Assembly (NCBI GenBank): GCA_025642065.1
Contig: JAODUP010000011.1
Location: 979,001 to 1,043,000 of the forward strand
From: Paralvinella palmiformis
Lineage: Eukaryota > Annelida > Polychaeta > Terebellida > Alvinellidae
Direction of reading: 5' to 3'
Length of the DNA stretch: 64,000 nucleotides
The notes beneath the pieces were generated by a model, which ran no database searches, had not been told where the DNA came from, and worked only from the letters and a program-made list of their open reading frames with translations. A program made the translations under genes and the position numbers. Position 1 is the stretch's first letter. Each line of letters begins with the position of its first letter. Of the stretch, positions 24,701 to 36,486 are shown piece after piece.

Positions 24701-27278
24701 AAATCCAAGTCAACAACCAACTTCAAACCACCATCATTATGCCTATTATTCCTCACCCCCACGTCTTCCTTCCTCCACCCCAGCTACATCTGGAGTCTGG
24801 TGACTAAGATCCTCCTGAATGTTAGGTTGATCTGCAGGGCTGGCTGACACCAACCGTGGCACCCCACATGAGCATTTAACCAATTAAAATAGAGTATAAA
24901 ATGGCCTGGATACCGTGAGCTCCATCCACAGCACTGTGACTCCACCACATAGTATACCTGTAATCTATATAGATATATTACTATTTAGGAATTTAGCCCT
25001 GTTCAGAGTTTAGAACGGACCAAAAAATTAAATCCACAAATTAATTTACCATTTTATTTTTTAATTCAGAAATATTTCTTCTATGACAATCCTACTTGGA
25101 ATATAAACAACTCAGAGTAGGTATTCCACGTAGGTACTCACAGTAGTTACTCCAATCAGTGATTGGTAAAAAATGGAATTGATCAATTTGATTTAGAATT
25201 TATTGGAATTGACTCATCTGGTGATTGATGGGAAATAAGGCCCTTCCAAAACAATGGTCAACTGTAAACATGGTAGACCTACATATTATGATGATATGAC
25301 AAGCAACCGTAAAATATATTTAAATGATTGATATTATTCAAAGATTCTGTTGTAACTTTAATGAATCCATTTAATATTTTCTGCCAACTTGTGACCTTCG
25401 TGCATGACCTATACTTATTCATATAAAGTATAGCTCAGCTATGACACAAATATTGGGGTCCACAAGCTGTTGTCCATGTTATATATGGACTGCGACTTGA
25501 GACCAATCAGCTGCAATCATCACTATGATCACTCTCAGGGGTGATCGAAAATTGGGAGTTGATGTATTCACCTCGTTTTGTACAACCCCCTTAAAGATTA
25601 CGCACAACTATTTATTTCCAAACTGTTTCCATTAATTGTTTCACCATTTGTTGACTTTAAATTAAACATAAATTTTATCCCAGTGTTTGTGTGGAAAACT
25701 GCACAAAAAGTGCCATCAATGTTTGATTGGTGATATTCATCCACCAGAAATAGTGCAAATTTTTCTGATGGTGGTAGCAAACATGTGGACCAATATATGA
25801 ATCTTCACATGTGCATTTCACCGAAATACAATATCATGGATCAGGCCATTACATTAACACTTGCTCAGGCAAGTCAAAATTTGGCTCGGGCAAGCATCAG
25901 ATTTCCTATACTTTAGCAATAAAATTAACATTCATCCCGCAGCCCACGGTGACCACCAGGCATCAAAGGTATGATCTTTGTTTACTTTTCAACTTGGCTG
26001 CCGGTCAGCTTCTGCATCGCTGTAGGCTCCTGTGATGTAGTTAATTTGGTCTATCAGTACATTTAGGAACATGAACATTGCTACCCAACTACTATTCTAG
26101 TGTTATATTTATCAGCCAATCATGGAGCGAGATTTTAAAAAAATCACATGGCGCCTAACTACTCATTTGTGTAGTGGCTCAGTGACAGTAAGATGGCACA
26201 TAGGCAATTAAGCTTGGGATGGTTTGGCTTTACAGCCAACAATAATAGAGTGCCATCAAGCAAGAATGCAAACAAACAGAGCAAAATAAGAAAGTGTATG
26301 AAAGCTCTAAGTGAGTTCGATCATTTATTCTATCTTGGCAAATAGAATTTCCGGGCCTAGTAGATATAGACAATGGCATGTTATGTACAATTTGCATAGG
26401 TCATAATAAATTATCAAACTTCAATAAAATCAAATTTGTCTTATATGCTATACAGATATAAATATGCCAAATAAAAGTTAATGTAATGGCCTGTGGATCC
26501 AGCGAATTGGGGTGCAAGGTCTGACCATGTTATAGTTGATTTTGCATTATAGTGGTCTGCATTATAACATGGTCATGTTGTATTATTTATGTACTTGTAA
26601 CATTTAGTATGGTATCAACTTATCTCATATGTTGTATGCCTTGATTTAAACGCATTTCACCAAATGTTTAATTTCTCCCCTTCCCATTTATTTAGGTATT
26701 GCAGATAAATTTCATCATCCTTCTCCATTTGAAAAGAAGCTTATGGTTTGGATGAAGGTTTACCCTAGCATGCAAGCAATCCCGAAAACTGTCAGGTATG
26801 AGATTTGTCTGATCCGGGTGTTACAGGCATAAATTAATCCCAGTCAGAAATGTGTGATATTGTTGGAATTATTGCTGAAATTTTGGAACAGTCTGAATAG
26901 TGAATAAAATGCATATTTCAATACATGTAACTTGGTGAATGCATGTTTGTATTGTCTCAATATACGTACTATTGGCGTGTGCAATCAGGTTTAATGGATT
27001 CCTCTGTCTTGAATTCAGTTCACCTGAAGATTAATTATCCATTTTTCAGCCAACAGTCGATTCTGCGAGCAAAGGACATGATGAGAGTGTACATCACCTA
27101 TGCCATAGTGGTATTCTCTGCAATAGTGGCGATTATCATCTTGATCATGAGTCGCCGAGCTCGAGACCAGGGTGACAGTGTGACGAAGAGGAAGCTCGAG
27201 TGGAAAAAGGCTCTCGAAGAACAGGGTAAAAAGGAAAGGGATGCAGAGATTAACAAGAGCACTGCCACTGCAGAGTAG
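21749..27278 (+). CDS. FAM162: FAM162 (UPF0389) family mitochondrial membrane protein, copy A, 184 aa, 3 exons
   Basis: Exons are 21749-21974 (donor TTG|GTAAGT), 26696-26795 (acceptor TTTAG, donor CAG|GTATGA) and 27050-27278 (acceptor TTTTTCAG, stop TAG). Phases are 1 then 2 and the join is open throughout. The N-terminus is rich in Arg/Ser and lacks acids (MASLLSNTRHFAKLLS), like a mitochondrial presequence. Exon 2 encodes the family block HHPSPFEKKLMVWMKVYP and IPKTV. Exon 3 gives LRAKDMMRVYITY, one membrane segment about residues 123-142, then a basic, coiled tail. Human FAM162A has the same order (HKPTDWQKKI..., PETVS, AKNKMRVKISY, membrane helix). It is linked to hypoxia-induced mitochondrial apoptosis, but the molecular role is unclear. 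AATAAA at 27570 is the likely poly(A) signal. A tandem paralogue lies at 38155. Confidence 0.92.
22560..22740 (+). mobile_element. Decayed tRNA-headed SINE, family C
   Basis: Contains GTGGCTACTAACCTCAAGG and AGGTTTGAATCCAGCTTTTG, an A/B-box arrangement, followed by a body like the copies near 34770 and 43319. Strongly diverged, with no clear target duplication. Confidence 0.5.
22934..22974. repeat. Near-perfect 20-bp-arm hairpin
   Basis: Arms ATTATGGTGAGGCATTATGA and TCATAATGCCTCATCATAAT pair with one mismatch across a 1-base spacer. It lies in FAM162 copy A intron 1. Confidence 0.85.
24205..25029. mobile_element. 825-bp insertion of unknown type, flanked by a 26-bp direct repeat
   Basis: The 26-bp sequence beginning AAATCCACAAATTAATTTAC is present exactly at 24179-24204 and again at 25030-25055, consistent with a long target duplication. 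The insert has no recognisable protein. It has a (TA)n run at about 24273-24300, three inverted-arm pairs at 24322-24488, and a TATA-like GAGTATAAAATGGCC near 24892. It could be a retrotransposon derivative, an LTR-like unit or an unrelated non-autonomous element. Confidence 0.55.
24322..24488. other. Cluster of three perfect inverted-arm pairs (structured DNA/RNA)
   Basis: Pair 1: AAGTTAGTGGCCC (24322-24334) and its exact complement at 24338-24350, loop ACA. Pair 2: ATAGCATCCC (24358-24367) with GGGATGCTAT (24428-24437). Pair 3: CCCGAGAA (24445-24452) with TTCTCGGG (24481-24488). They follow one another without overlap. Arms were matched by eye; no folding energy was computed. Confidence 0.75.
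26522..26575. repeat. Perfect 13-bp inverted repeat just upstream of FAM162-A exon 2
   Basis: TGACCATGTTATA (26522-26534) is exactly complementary to TATAACATGGTCA (26563-26575), with a 28-base loop. It lies about 120 bases before the exon 2 acceptor. Confidence 0.85.
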
Positions 27279-27569
27279 TCGGAGTATTCTCATTTGGTAA
27301 AGAAATGGCTTCCTGTGAAAGGTGGTGCCAATGACGATGACAAGAACAGCACTTGGATTAATGCCATACCCAATTGGACACACACACAGCCCACACACAT
27401 GGACAGAGAAGATGACTATTTCATAAGTATCAATCATGATTTGTGCAGAAAATTATTATTTTAACAAGCGTTGGCAAAGCATAATCATTATGCCTGTTGT
27501 GAGCCATGTGTGCTGTTTTGTAACTACAGGCATCTTAATTTTCGTTTTATTTGATGTCCAGTTGCCAAG

Positions 27570-27575
27570 AATAAA
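27570..27575 (+). terminator. Poly(A) signal AATAAA for FAM162 copy A
   Basis: A canonical AATAAA 292 bases after the stop codon, followed by T-rich sequence. Inferred from position. Confidence 0.6.
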
Positions 27576-27599
27576 GAGTCTACTTTGCATGGCTTCCAG

Positions 27600-30500
27600 G
27601 AGGCTTTTTAGTTAAATTGTTAGTCGTTATTGCAGTCAATTATTTAGGTACGTATCAGTATTTGACACACACACACACACACCGGGTGCTCTTTGTATTT
27701 TATTTTAATTGCCAGTTACAGTTTTTTGAATTCAGTTATCACTGTGTTTCCATTCAGCTAGTTTTTGCTATCTCTGAGACGCGCCAGTGCACACACACAT
27801 TCATTAGTTGCTTAATAGTAAGGTTTGTGTTAAGTTATCATGGACTGATTTATACTTAGTTCTAATGTTTAAGCCAACAGAGAAACTTCTATCCACGTTA
27901 CAACTTTAAATCATAAGGATAAATACTTAATGCTATTTTATTGTTACATATAATTACTGGTCTGATAATGTGGTATGTTAGAGGAACATGTAAAGTACTC
28001 CCTATCTATAAGTACAGTGTGAGGGGTTATAAGATTTCATCACACTGAATTGCACAATAGAATGCTGATATATATATATATATCAGAAGGTACATATCTG
28101 GAATAAATTGGTCAACCAGTTGTTATAATGTTTGCTCTGTTATTACAAAGTGACAAAGATGGTAACATTTTAATAATCTACTTAAAGTAGAAACGGCTAC
28201 TGCTATAATGATGTCGGACCTGATTCATTATAAGCTACCAATGACAGCATTATGGATTGGGTGACGTTGAACGAATGCCATATCGTTGTCTCTGTTTGTG
28301 GAATATTTATCTCTGGGAAGTGGCACTCTAATCATTATGTCGAGGCTGAACCAAGCACTGACTCTACAAACATCAGTTAACACTGGCCTGTTTATAGGCA
28401 CGTGTATATTTTGCTGTCAATTTTAGTAGCAAACATGTGACCTCAGAAATTAAATTAGAACTTATACTTTTGTCTTTGTATTACCTCCCCTACCCCCCCC
28501 TACATCGACGATATTGAGTGTAGCTGCAATATATACCCATTAATAGATCGTATTTCATATCCTATACTCATTATGTGTCCTAAATAAGTAGATTAATGCG
28601 TGAAAAACTAATTGGCTTTTCCAACCAAGTGACATGTGTGACCATGACCTTTACACGACGAACTTCCTGTGACAAAGCAAAAACGTAATAGTACTTGAAT
28701 TGTGTTCTTAGGATTCCTGGCCAGGTACCTATACCAGTATAGACTCTTTTTGATATCATGGACACTGTCATTAAAGAACACAAACACTGTGTTATTATTG
28801 GTGATATGAACAGAGAGCTTAAATATAGAGGCGTTACTCTTGCCGCGCCATGTTGAATTTTGAACCAGTGGCGCCTCCAGCGACCGGAGGTATTGCTCCG
28901 ATAAACAAAAGCTCTGGTTGTCCACATGTGATCGTGTACAGGCGCGCGCATGGTTGAAATGAATTGCCAATACTAGTACTGTATGTTCCATGATCACATA
29001 CTCTTTTATTAATTAACACTTTAATTGTGCACACATGATATCGAAAGAAACGAAGCTCTGAAACTGTAAATAAATAATTAAGTGATTTCACAGCCCAGTC
29101 ACAAGTTTAATTAATTCATAGCCTACAATTTGCGATCACTTGACAGCTGATCAGAAAATAATTGAACGTGGTTTAGGTTATTTCACAGCTTTGTATGTGG
29201 AAAGCGTAAGTGTAAGTTTTTTTTTAATGAAAACAATTAGGTATATATGAGGTAAATGCATACAAACATACTTTCATCATGTCACTGTCAGTTTATCGTA
29301 GTCCATAATTTTTTATTTATTTGGATATATACATATAATGATATACATAGCTATTATAACGCAACCATAACACAATTCACCATATATTCATCATGTCCAT
29401 TTATCATATATTAATAATCATAAGTTCATTTAAAGTCTACACCTCAATAATATAGACCATGCAATATAGGCCTGCCCAGCTGAGAACAAAGAATATACAT
29501 GGAATATTAACTATGTTTGTGTTAACATGTTAGAGAGAGAAATTAGTACTTTCATACAATAAGCGGCATCAAATCTCTTGTGCCACAGGTTCATCTATAG
29601 TTACAATCAATCATTTGTTATCAAATGGACAGAATAACCAAAATTGCTTCCAGCTTTAAACAACCACCACTACAAAAATATGACATTTAGTCCAGATCAG
29701 GGAACTGTTTAAAGTTAGACAATATATCCAGAGATGTAATAGACACATGCATTGACTACTGTAACAGATAACACCAGTAAATCTGTAACCAAGAGATTGG
29801 CCTGTTTACATGGTATCTCATCATCATAGAACTCCCAAAGACTGAAACAGAACAATACGTTGTAAAATAATGACTTGAACCATAAACACATGTTTTTCAA
29901 TTTAGTTAAAGAATTTGATTTGATATGCATTTAAGTTATGAAGAGACGTATACCAATTAAAGCACATGAGCTGAACATTCAAGTACTAATTCAGGTGCTG
30001 GTAATCCTTTTTGTATTAAGATATGAAATGGGCTGACAAAATTTCATGGGTTTGATGCCTTGTTTCTTATTTAATTAATTTTATAATACCAATTTTCACC
30101 ATTAATATTTATAAATATTAATTACCATCACAGCTGGCCCTGTCTCCCGTATAGGTCTCCTATCTGTTAATACCTTCCTCTTTGATTTCAGTAGATGCAT
30201 GAGGTGGATTTGGTACATCAAAAATAGTTGGAATAGCATTCTAGATAAGTTGTCTGGTTCATGAATTCCATTTCAGTGAAATGCATATCATATACATTCT
30301 ACAATTAGTATTCAAGTAATTTAAATCTTTCCTCATCATATATCTGAACGACAACAATTACTAACCCATCTTTTACTTCTGTCAATAGAAAAAATAACAA
30401 AATGAATGTTTCTACCACTAGTTGAGGTATTTAATAATTAATTTCATAACATTTAAATTATAATCAGAAGTCCATATATATCAATAAGTACCAATTGCTT

Positions 30501-31480
30501 ACGTTTAAAAATAAATATGGATGAAGCTAATCATGTAAATACTCAGGTACTTATAATTATTGAATTAGGGAAAACATTTCTGATTATAGTAATGTAATTT
30601 TAGAAGTCCAATTATATTATTAACAATAATAAAGTAAAATATACCTCCCGCCCATAACATCTTCAGTGGCTCCAGTACATGTAATTGTAAGCGTATGTAT
30701 ATCTTACATACCCATTTTGTGATTAATAGGTTGATAATGTTCAATAAAATTTAATCAGATTTTGTCTGAAACAAATATAGATCTTGCTTGGGTCATGTCA
30801 AGTAGGGGCGTGTCTACTTCAAATTGTTATGCTTATTTTTTAAATATCCTTTATTTAAAAAAAGTCAGATTATATCAAATTTTTATACTAGCTTTCATTT
30901 CCTTTCGGGGATGTCTTTATTTGTGCATACTTTTTCTGTTACTGCAGCCGAAAGCGGCGCAGGATGAACCAGTGCCATTAAGCGCCATGTTAACGAAGGG
31001 AGCTGTCTGTGACAATCTACCTGCGGTCACTAGGGCCCTGGCGCTCCATGAATTCAAAATGGCGCCCCATGTTAAAACGCGAAGTAACACGTCTTGTTAT
31101 AAATAGTCTTTGATTATATAACATTGCAGCTTCGGTTGTCTCGAGTGATGAATCGTCCAAAATAACGAGAACACGTTATATTTGACACAAATGACCCGAT
31201 AAATGTTCCATGAAACTACTACATGAATTTTTAAATCGATCTACTCTTGTCAACGCAACTCACCCCCCCCCCTAAATCTAGTACCTTGTTTATTCCATGT
31301 TAGTTTATTCTGTAAACTGATGACGTCACTGAACCGAAAAACTCGGGATCAGGTATTATATCTTTGAGTCACGGAGATCGTATATTGGGATCACATCGTT
31401 CGAAAGTGCGGTGTATCGTCTTGCACGTTATAGGACACGTGAAGGGCTTTGACAACATTACGTTTATAATATATATATAT
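27600..31480. other. Intergenic DNA between the FAM162-A 3' end and the Tigger-like element
   Basis: Short (AC)n at 27665-27682 and (TA)n at 28070-28083. Open frames at 28580-29091 and 30762-31106 show no family motif. A locally GC-richer patch at 30950-31080 has repeated GCGCCA/GGCGCC words (similar words at 28850-28870), but no exon can be supported. Confidence 0.45.
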
Positions 31481-31485
31481 ATATA

Positions 31486-33224
31486 GGGGAAGGTGTTGTA
31501 ATATGGGACATTTTCCTTCATGAAATAAATACACAATTATATCAACCTATTTTTGTCCATTGGATATTCTGTACCGATGCTTCTATGTAAACGTGTTTAA
31601 GAATAAATTTAATTTTTGTAAAAAATTATTTTTCTGAACGTTATCAAAGTGTAAGCACTTTGTCAAGAATGTCCCATATTTCACAACCCTTTGGTAATGT
31701 GAGCACACACCAATAGTAATACGAGCAGGTATGACCATATTACCCACGTGCATAGCTTTCTTCACTTGTATTCTCAAAAACTAGATCTATATTCAAAGAG
31801 ACAAAATAACCTCAGTTGTCTGAACATATTTAATAAACCGCCAAATACATGTCTATGTAGTATATATAACCAGATTAGATAATACGCTTAAAACGGTTTA
31901 CGTTTTATGTTTTTATATCTAAAGCATTATAATGGTTCAGTGTAGAAATTGACTAAATTGTATTATGTTTAATATTGCACAAAGTAATTAAATGTTTATA
32001 ACAATATTTATTATTTAGGCTATTGTTAATATGAAATGAATGTAAAAAAACGTCAAAGTGTGTGAAATATTTTTTTAAAGACGAAATTAAATAATTTATT
32101 GAAGTTATCCTAAACGCTGCAAACATACCTTTTTCAAATGTGTGTATCTTAGAAAGTAGGGGTTGATATACCTTAAATACAAAGTTCGCATTTAAAGATG
32201 GTCGTCGATGTGTCATCTGCACCAGCGAAAATACTGTGCTCCATTTCCATTTTGGGCATTGAATCCACTCGCCCATACTAGATGACAGAAAGCATTCATG
32301 GGAGTATGGGTAAATTGGATTGTCATCATCCACACAAAAAGTGTTCGCCTTCGTTGTTGTATAGGCACTTGAAGATTTGGCACCTTTACGTTTCACTGAT
32401 CTTTGTGTTAGACGTGTCAGTTTATGTTAGACTGCCCCTAGTTTTTTCCTTTGTTGTGGTTGCAGACATAACTTTGGATTTCTCTAGCTCGTCCTTATAA
32501 GATGATGATTTAATAATCTGAACATGAGAAACTTTTCTCCTTTTCAATGGAAGCTTACGTCCAAACTAAGAAATAGGCAGTAATGCTAGAAACAATGAAA
32601 TGCCGCATGAACTAGTTGACGTTTTGGCAGCAACAACAGGAGTTGGCGTGTTGGCAACAACAACAACAGCAGGAGTTGGTGTGTTGGCAGCAATACCAGG
32701 GGTTCGCGTGTTGGCAGCAGCAGCAGGAGTTGGTGCGTTGGCAGCAACAGCAAAAGTTGGTGGTTGCCATATCTAAGCCTAACTTATTTTCATTGAATCT
32801 AAAAGACACTATGTTTAATAATGGACACGGCAGATCTCATATTGTCAACATCCATTGCGTCTCATATTACCCACAGAGGGAGTCATAACGTTTAGGGATG
32901 CGGCATGGCTGTTCTTTCAACTACTCCCATTATCGCTTATTGGATATGGCGAAAAATACGTTGATTGATGTAATTAAACATAGGCCAGAAATGTGTGTAC
33001 CGGAATATGAACGCTACATGTATTCAAAAGATAGTTTTAAATGTTGCTTTATTAGAAGGAAATATATTTATCTGTTTATTTAAAAAAAATCAAAATACCG
33101 TTGAGTCTCATAAAGACGCTCACTGAAACTCGGTAAGTGGCAGCTTTAAATACATTACATTTCTCAGATATCAAGGTGTTTCATATTACAACTACAATGC
33201 GTCCCATATTACATCATCGTTCCC
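31486..33224 (-). mobile_element. Pogo/Tigger-like (Tc1/mariner superfamily) DNA transposon remnant, 1.74 kb
   Basis: The left end GGGGAAGGTGTTGTAATATG (31486) and the reverse complement of the right end, GGGAACGATGATGTAATATG (from 33224), form inverted termini. TA flanks both sides. Further copies of the CCCATATT word occur just inside (31669, 33203). The minus strand between about 32530 and 32185 encodes degraded pieces resembling Tigger C-termini: IIKSSSYKDELEKSK, a C-rich segment, then GEWIQCPK, and after a frameshift AGADDTSTTIFKCELC (PHD-like tail). The DDE core is not recognisable, so the copy is defective or internally deleted. Confidence 0.75.
32618..32765. repeat. Irregular 30-39-bp minisatellite (GCAACA-rich) inside the Tigger-like element
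   Basis: About five units of GTTGGCAGCAACAACAGGA type with variable numbers of CAA/CAG triplets. Read on plus they give repeating CWQQQQEL. Since the element's remnants are on the other strand, this is probably an expanded repeat rather than a gene. Confidence 0.8.
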
Positions 33225-34187
33225 TATATAATAAGAAGGAAAAGTTGTAAACTGAAGTATACCTTGGAAGTTGGGATACGTTCCGTAGGATGATGGTTGG
33301 TTAACGTTCGTGAACACACGGCGTTCAGCGAATAACTGCGAACATAATTTTAGGTGTTTCGTCGACAAATGGACCTTGTAAATTAAGCTGTGACATCTGG
33401 CTGCAGGATTTAGTACTACAATCGGGTTGTGTTAATGGCAGAGTCTGGATCCCCGTTCCTTTTCAGTGTGTACGCGAGATATTTTAACGACCATTGCCGG
33501 CGATAATACTCCACGATTCCAACAGTCAGTAAAGGAAAATGAAAGATAAGGTGATATTTAGTATATTTCTATTCAAAGAAGATTGATTTAGTAAACAAAA
33601 TAGATTAAATTGGAAGTTCTATGTAGTAGTTCGCAGAACACATTTCCCGTGTACAAGCGGGTTGCCTTATTCGTAGCGAAAGTTTATGTATAGGCGATAT
33701 GGCTTTCCCATAGTGTTTCTTCAACAGACATCTTTGACCATTTATAATAATATCGAAAATGGACAAGACAGTTGTAATACTATCATTTACCAGAACAATT
33801 CAGAGATATCTTCAACGATTTGTTTTATTTGTGGTCATTTTCCAAGTAGCATCGTCTAGCAGTAGGCTAATGGCACATGCGCACGTCAGTGATAATACGC
33901 CGCCATAGATGACATAATTCTAATAAACAAACGAGTGTACTATTTGGATCGAAAATACTCATCAAATCGGAGATATGTTGTGTTACACAAAAGTAATGAT
34001 TGATAATCCGGCATTGATATATTGCATTTGTGTATTATTTCTCGCGAATTAACGCGAACCATGAGTTGATTTTAAAATGTAAACAAACCCCGTCTGTCGC
34101 CATTTCAATTTTCAAGCGATAACCGATACTAAGGGACTTCGCTAAAGAAATATTACCCTCATTTTTTCACAATAACAACATTTAATA
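33225..34187. other. Intergenic DNA, nothing recognised
   Basis: No transposon protein or exon found. The last part (33900-34187) is somewhat richer in CG dinucleotides and leads into the candidate exon at 34188. Confidence 0.4.
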
Positions 34188-34484
34188 ATGGAATATACTG
34201 AACAACAAGAAACTAACCTATCACCAGAAGTATTTTCCTATCTGAAATCCAATTGTATTACGCAGCAGATCGTTGTTCAAACCGAGACGTTCAGAACAAG
34301 AATCCAGCCTACACTGAAAACCATGAAACTCAGCATCTGCTGTTCTGGGCGGTGACCCGAAGTGTAAAAGTCCGTGAAAACTAGTTGGCAAGGTCTATTG
34401 GCTAGTGTTCGTAAACGTTGGCGAACGATCGCTCCACAATACGAAGACCAGCTTCATCTGATCAACAGTTTCTGCTGCCATATA
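34188..34484 (+). other. Candidate first exon (55-aa frame plus strong splice donor), unidentified
   Basis: An ATG at 34188 opens a 55-residue frame (MEYTEQQETNLSPEVFSYLK...) ending at TGA 34353-34355. At 34485 stands a consensus donor, ATA|GTAAGTCC. The surroundings (GTCTGTCGCCATTTC upstream) resemble a transcription-start region. I recognise no family and see no matching acceptor exon. It could be a 5' UTR exon with an upstream frame, a non-coding RNA, or chance. Confidence 0.25.
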
Positions 34485-34764
34485 GTAAGTCCTTTCTTTG
34501 TTTAACTTCGGCATTGATCACACGTGAGACATATGGTAAAGGAACGATTGTTTTGAGTAAGATCCCACAAACACAGTTATGATTTGAATTCTAATTAACT
34601 CTGAAGGGAGGTTTCCGGCGCAGTGCCATCTATAACCACTTCCGGGAGAACTGTCTCTACTATGAAAGATATTATGGAAGTGCTCAGTATATTACACGAA
34701 CCATATATCATGGGTTAGAATCCTATAATTATTTTCTTTCTATTAGCATTTATTGTCCCAAGGC

Positions 34765-34925
34765 GTGTTCCGATCGCGCGGCAGCGATTACAGCAATGCA
34801 CTACAAACCTTCAGGTTGGGGGTTCGAATCCGACTGAAGCTTGAATTTGTGGGATTTGTTTGCAGACGCTCTTCTGTCATATGTCCCAAGTGATACCAGT
34901 ACGAAGACTAAACCACTCAACTAAT
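34765..34925 (+). mobile_element. tRNA-headed SINE, family C
   Basis: Has an A-box-like head (GATCGCGCGGCAGCGATTAC) and B box GGGGGTTCGAATCCGACTG. The body GTGGGATTTGTTTGCAGACG and CATATGTCCCAAGTGATACC is shared with decayed copies at 43319-43460 and 58955-59110. A family B copy starts directly after it. Confidence 0.75.
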
Positions 34926-34935
34926 TGATTGTGGT

Positions 34936-35031
34936 GATGATTGATATTTTACGGCCAGTTTTGTGCACATGGTAGGCTAAATGGGCCGAGCGACCTCCAA
35001 AGATAATGAAGCGAAGTCAAAGATGAAACAC

Positions 35032-35036
<5 letters not shown>
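34936..35036 (-). mobile_element. SINE family B, 5'-truncated copy
   Basis: Matches the 19286 copy: TTTTACGGCCAGTTTTGTGC, GGTAGGCTAAATGGGCCGAG, AAGATAATGAAGCGAAGTC. The tRNA head is missing; a (TA)n run (35036-35064) replaces it. Another small fragment of the same body lies at 35896-35945. Confidence 0.85.
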
Positions 35037-35071
<35 letters not shown>

Positions 35072-35686
35072 ATGATGTATAAATACTTGTAAATTATGTA
35101 TATATACATGTTGGCCCAATCCCGTGATTAGGACGAGGAAAAGTCATTAATAATGGCTGAGGGTGTTAATTCTGTTGTCATTTGGTTCACGCGGATCGGA
35201 TGGAGAAATGTTTAATAATTACAAATACAATAATTCAAGTATTTAGTTCACTAACTCTGGTATCCTCTTTAATGTGAACATTTAAAAGACCTTGCCAGTA
35301 GACGATCATGATAATATAACAGGAACTTGTTGTAACTTAAAACATCTTTAAGTCACTGATGAATCGATAAGAGGAGAAAGATTGTAAGATAGTAATGATA
35401 ATGTTGACATACTACAACTAGTGTTTATATGGGGGAGGAGACATTAAAAGGTGCTGAACTACAAGATACACCTCACTATAATTATATTGATTAGAGCAGA
35501 GTCGTGTATATTTAGATTAGTATATATTATCTCGCTCTGGCTACATTTATTTATGTGTGTAGCTGAAAGTTTTTAATATACATAACATCATTCTCTGGTT
35601 TAAATATATCGCGTGTGGATTATTGTTTTAACAAATACAAATCTTAATTACTGCACTTGTTATAATAAGTAAGCAGAAACTATAAT

Positions 35687-35690
<4 letters not shown>

Positions 35691-35745
<55 letters not shown>
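35691..35745. repeat. (TA)n microsatellite
   Basis: Uninterrupted TA repeats of about 54 bases. Confidence 0.95.
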
Positions 35746-35749
<4 letters not shown>

Positions 35750-36027
35750 CATTCAAATTATAGTGGAAAACGCCTATATAAAATACGATTATTATTATTA
35801 TTGTTGTTGTTGTTGTTAAATTAATGTAGATCCTTAGTATGTAAGAATGAGTAACTGTATGCTGTAAATATTTATGCTTTACATTCAATTATGTTCACAT
35901 GGTAGGCTAAATAGCCTGCCAAAGTTCATGAAGCATAGTGAAAAGTTATATATATTTCACACTATAAGATACTTTTTTATTCCTAGGCTAAATTATCTTT
36001 TAATCTGTGTTTTAATAATGATATATT

Positions 36028-36029
<2 letters not shown>

Positions 36030-36073
<44 letters not shown>

Positions 36074-36096
36074 AGAGAGAGAGAGAGAGAGAGAGT
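36030..36096. repeat. (TA)n then (AG)n compound microsatellite
   Basis: TA repeats to about 36071 are followed by AG repeats to about 36096. Confidence 0.95.
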
Positions 36097-36486
36097 CACA
36101 CACTTAAATCGTATATAATATAAGCTAGTTCTTATATAACTGACACACGACCCTCCAAGGAAGTTAAATCCTAAATTAATTTAAATATGATATAGAATAA
36201 GATGGATATCAAAATTGAACAACTTCAGTTGAACGCACGCGCCATATTAATTAATAAATAAAGTTTCTTCGCCATGTAACTAACTAAATAAACGTGCCGC
36301 ACGAAGTAAGTGCATGTCACTGTATATATGAACACATTTTATAATCCGAAATCTGAAAAGGATTAATTATAAATTAAGCCGCCATTCGGACTCTTAATTA
36401 TTACAAATGACTTGTCATTTCAAAGTTATTAGAATAACCAGACGTATTCTACCTATATAGATAACGCTCTAACTCTGCATGTTGAT

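Larger units (their letters stand above)
24111..25220. mobile_element. MITE of the AGACATGGG family, split by an 825-bp insertion
   Basis: The left end, AGACATGGGGCCAATTCAAT at 24111, and the right end near 25207-25219 (GAATTGACTCATCTGG) are inverted relatives of the ends of the 62598-63865 element. The two MITE parts (24111-24204 and about 25030-25220) are continuous relative to the right arm of that element, which has the same order: AATCCACAAA, then TTTACCATTT, then AGAAATA(T/C)TTCTTC, then TCCTACTTGGAATATAAAC. The inserted DNA is annotated separately. Confidence 0.7.

Noticed and set aside
27015..27437. 140-aa minus-strand frame
   Set aside because: Shadow of FAM162-A exon 3; the plus-strand frame has splice support and family motifs.
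28580..29091. Three overlapping minus-strand frames of 85-129 aa
   Set aside because: They overlap one another in different frames and carry no known motif. No acceptor/donor pattern supports one over the others.
30762..31106. 114-aa plus-strand frame crossing a GC-richer patch
   Set aside because: The first half is AT-rich intron-like sequence; the C-terminal half has no family match. GGCGCC words recur at other loci, suggesting repeat origin.
32616..32888. Gln-rich 90-aa frame (CWQQQQEL repeats)
   Set aside because: Produced by a minisatellite inside a DNA transposon whose coding remnants are on the opposite strand; no conserved domain.
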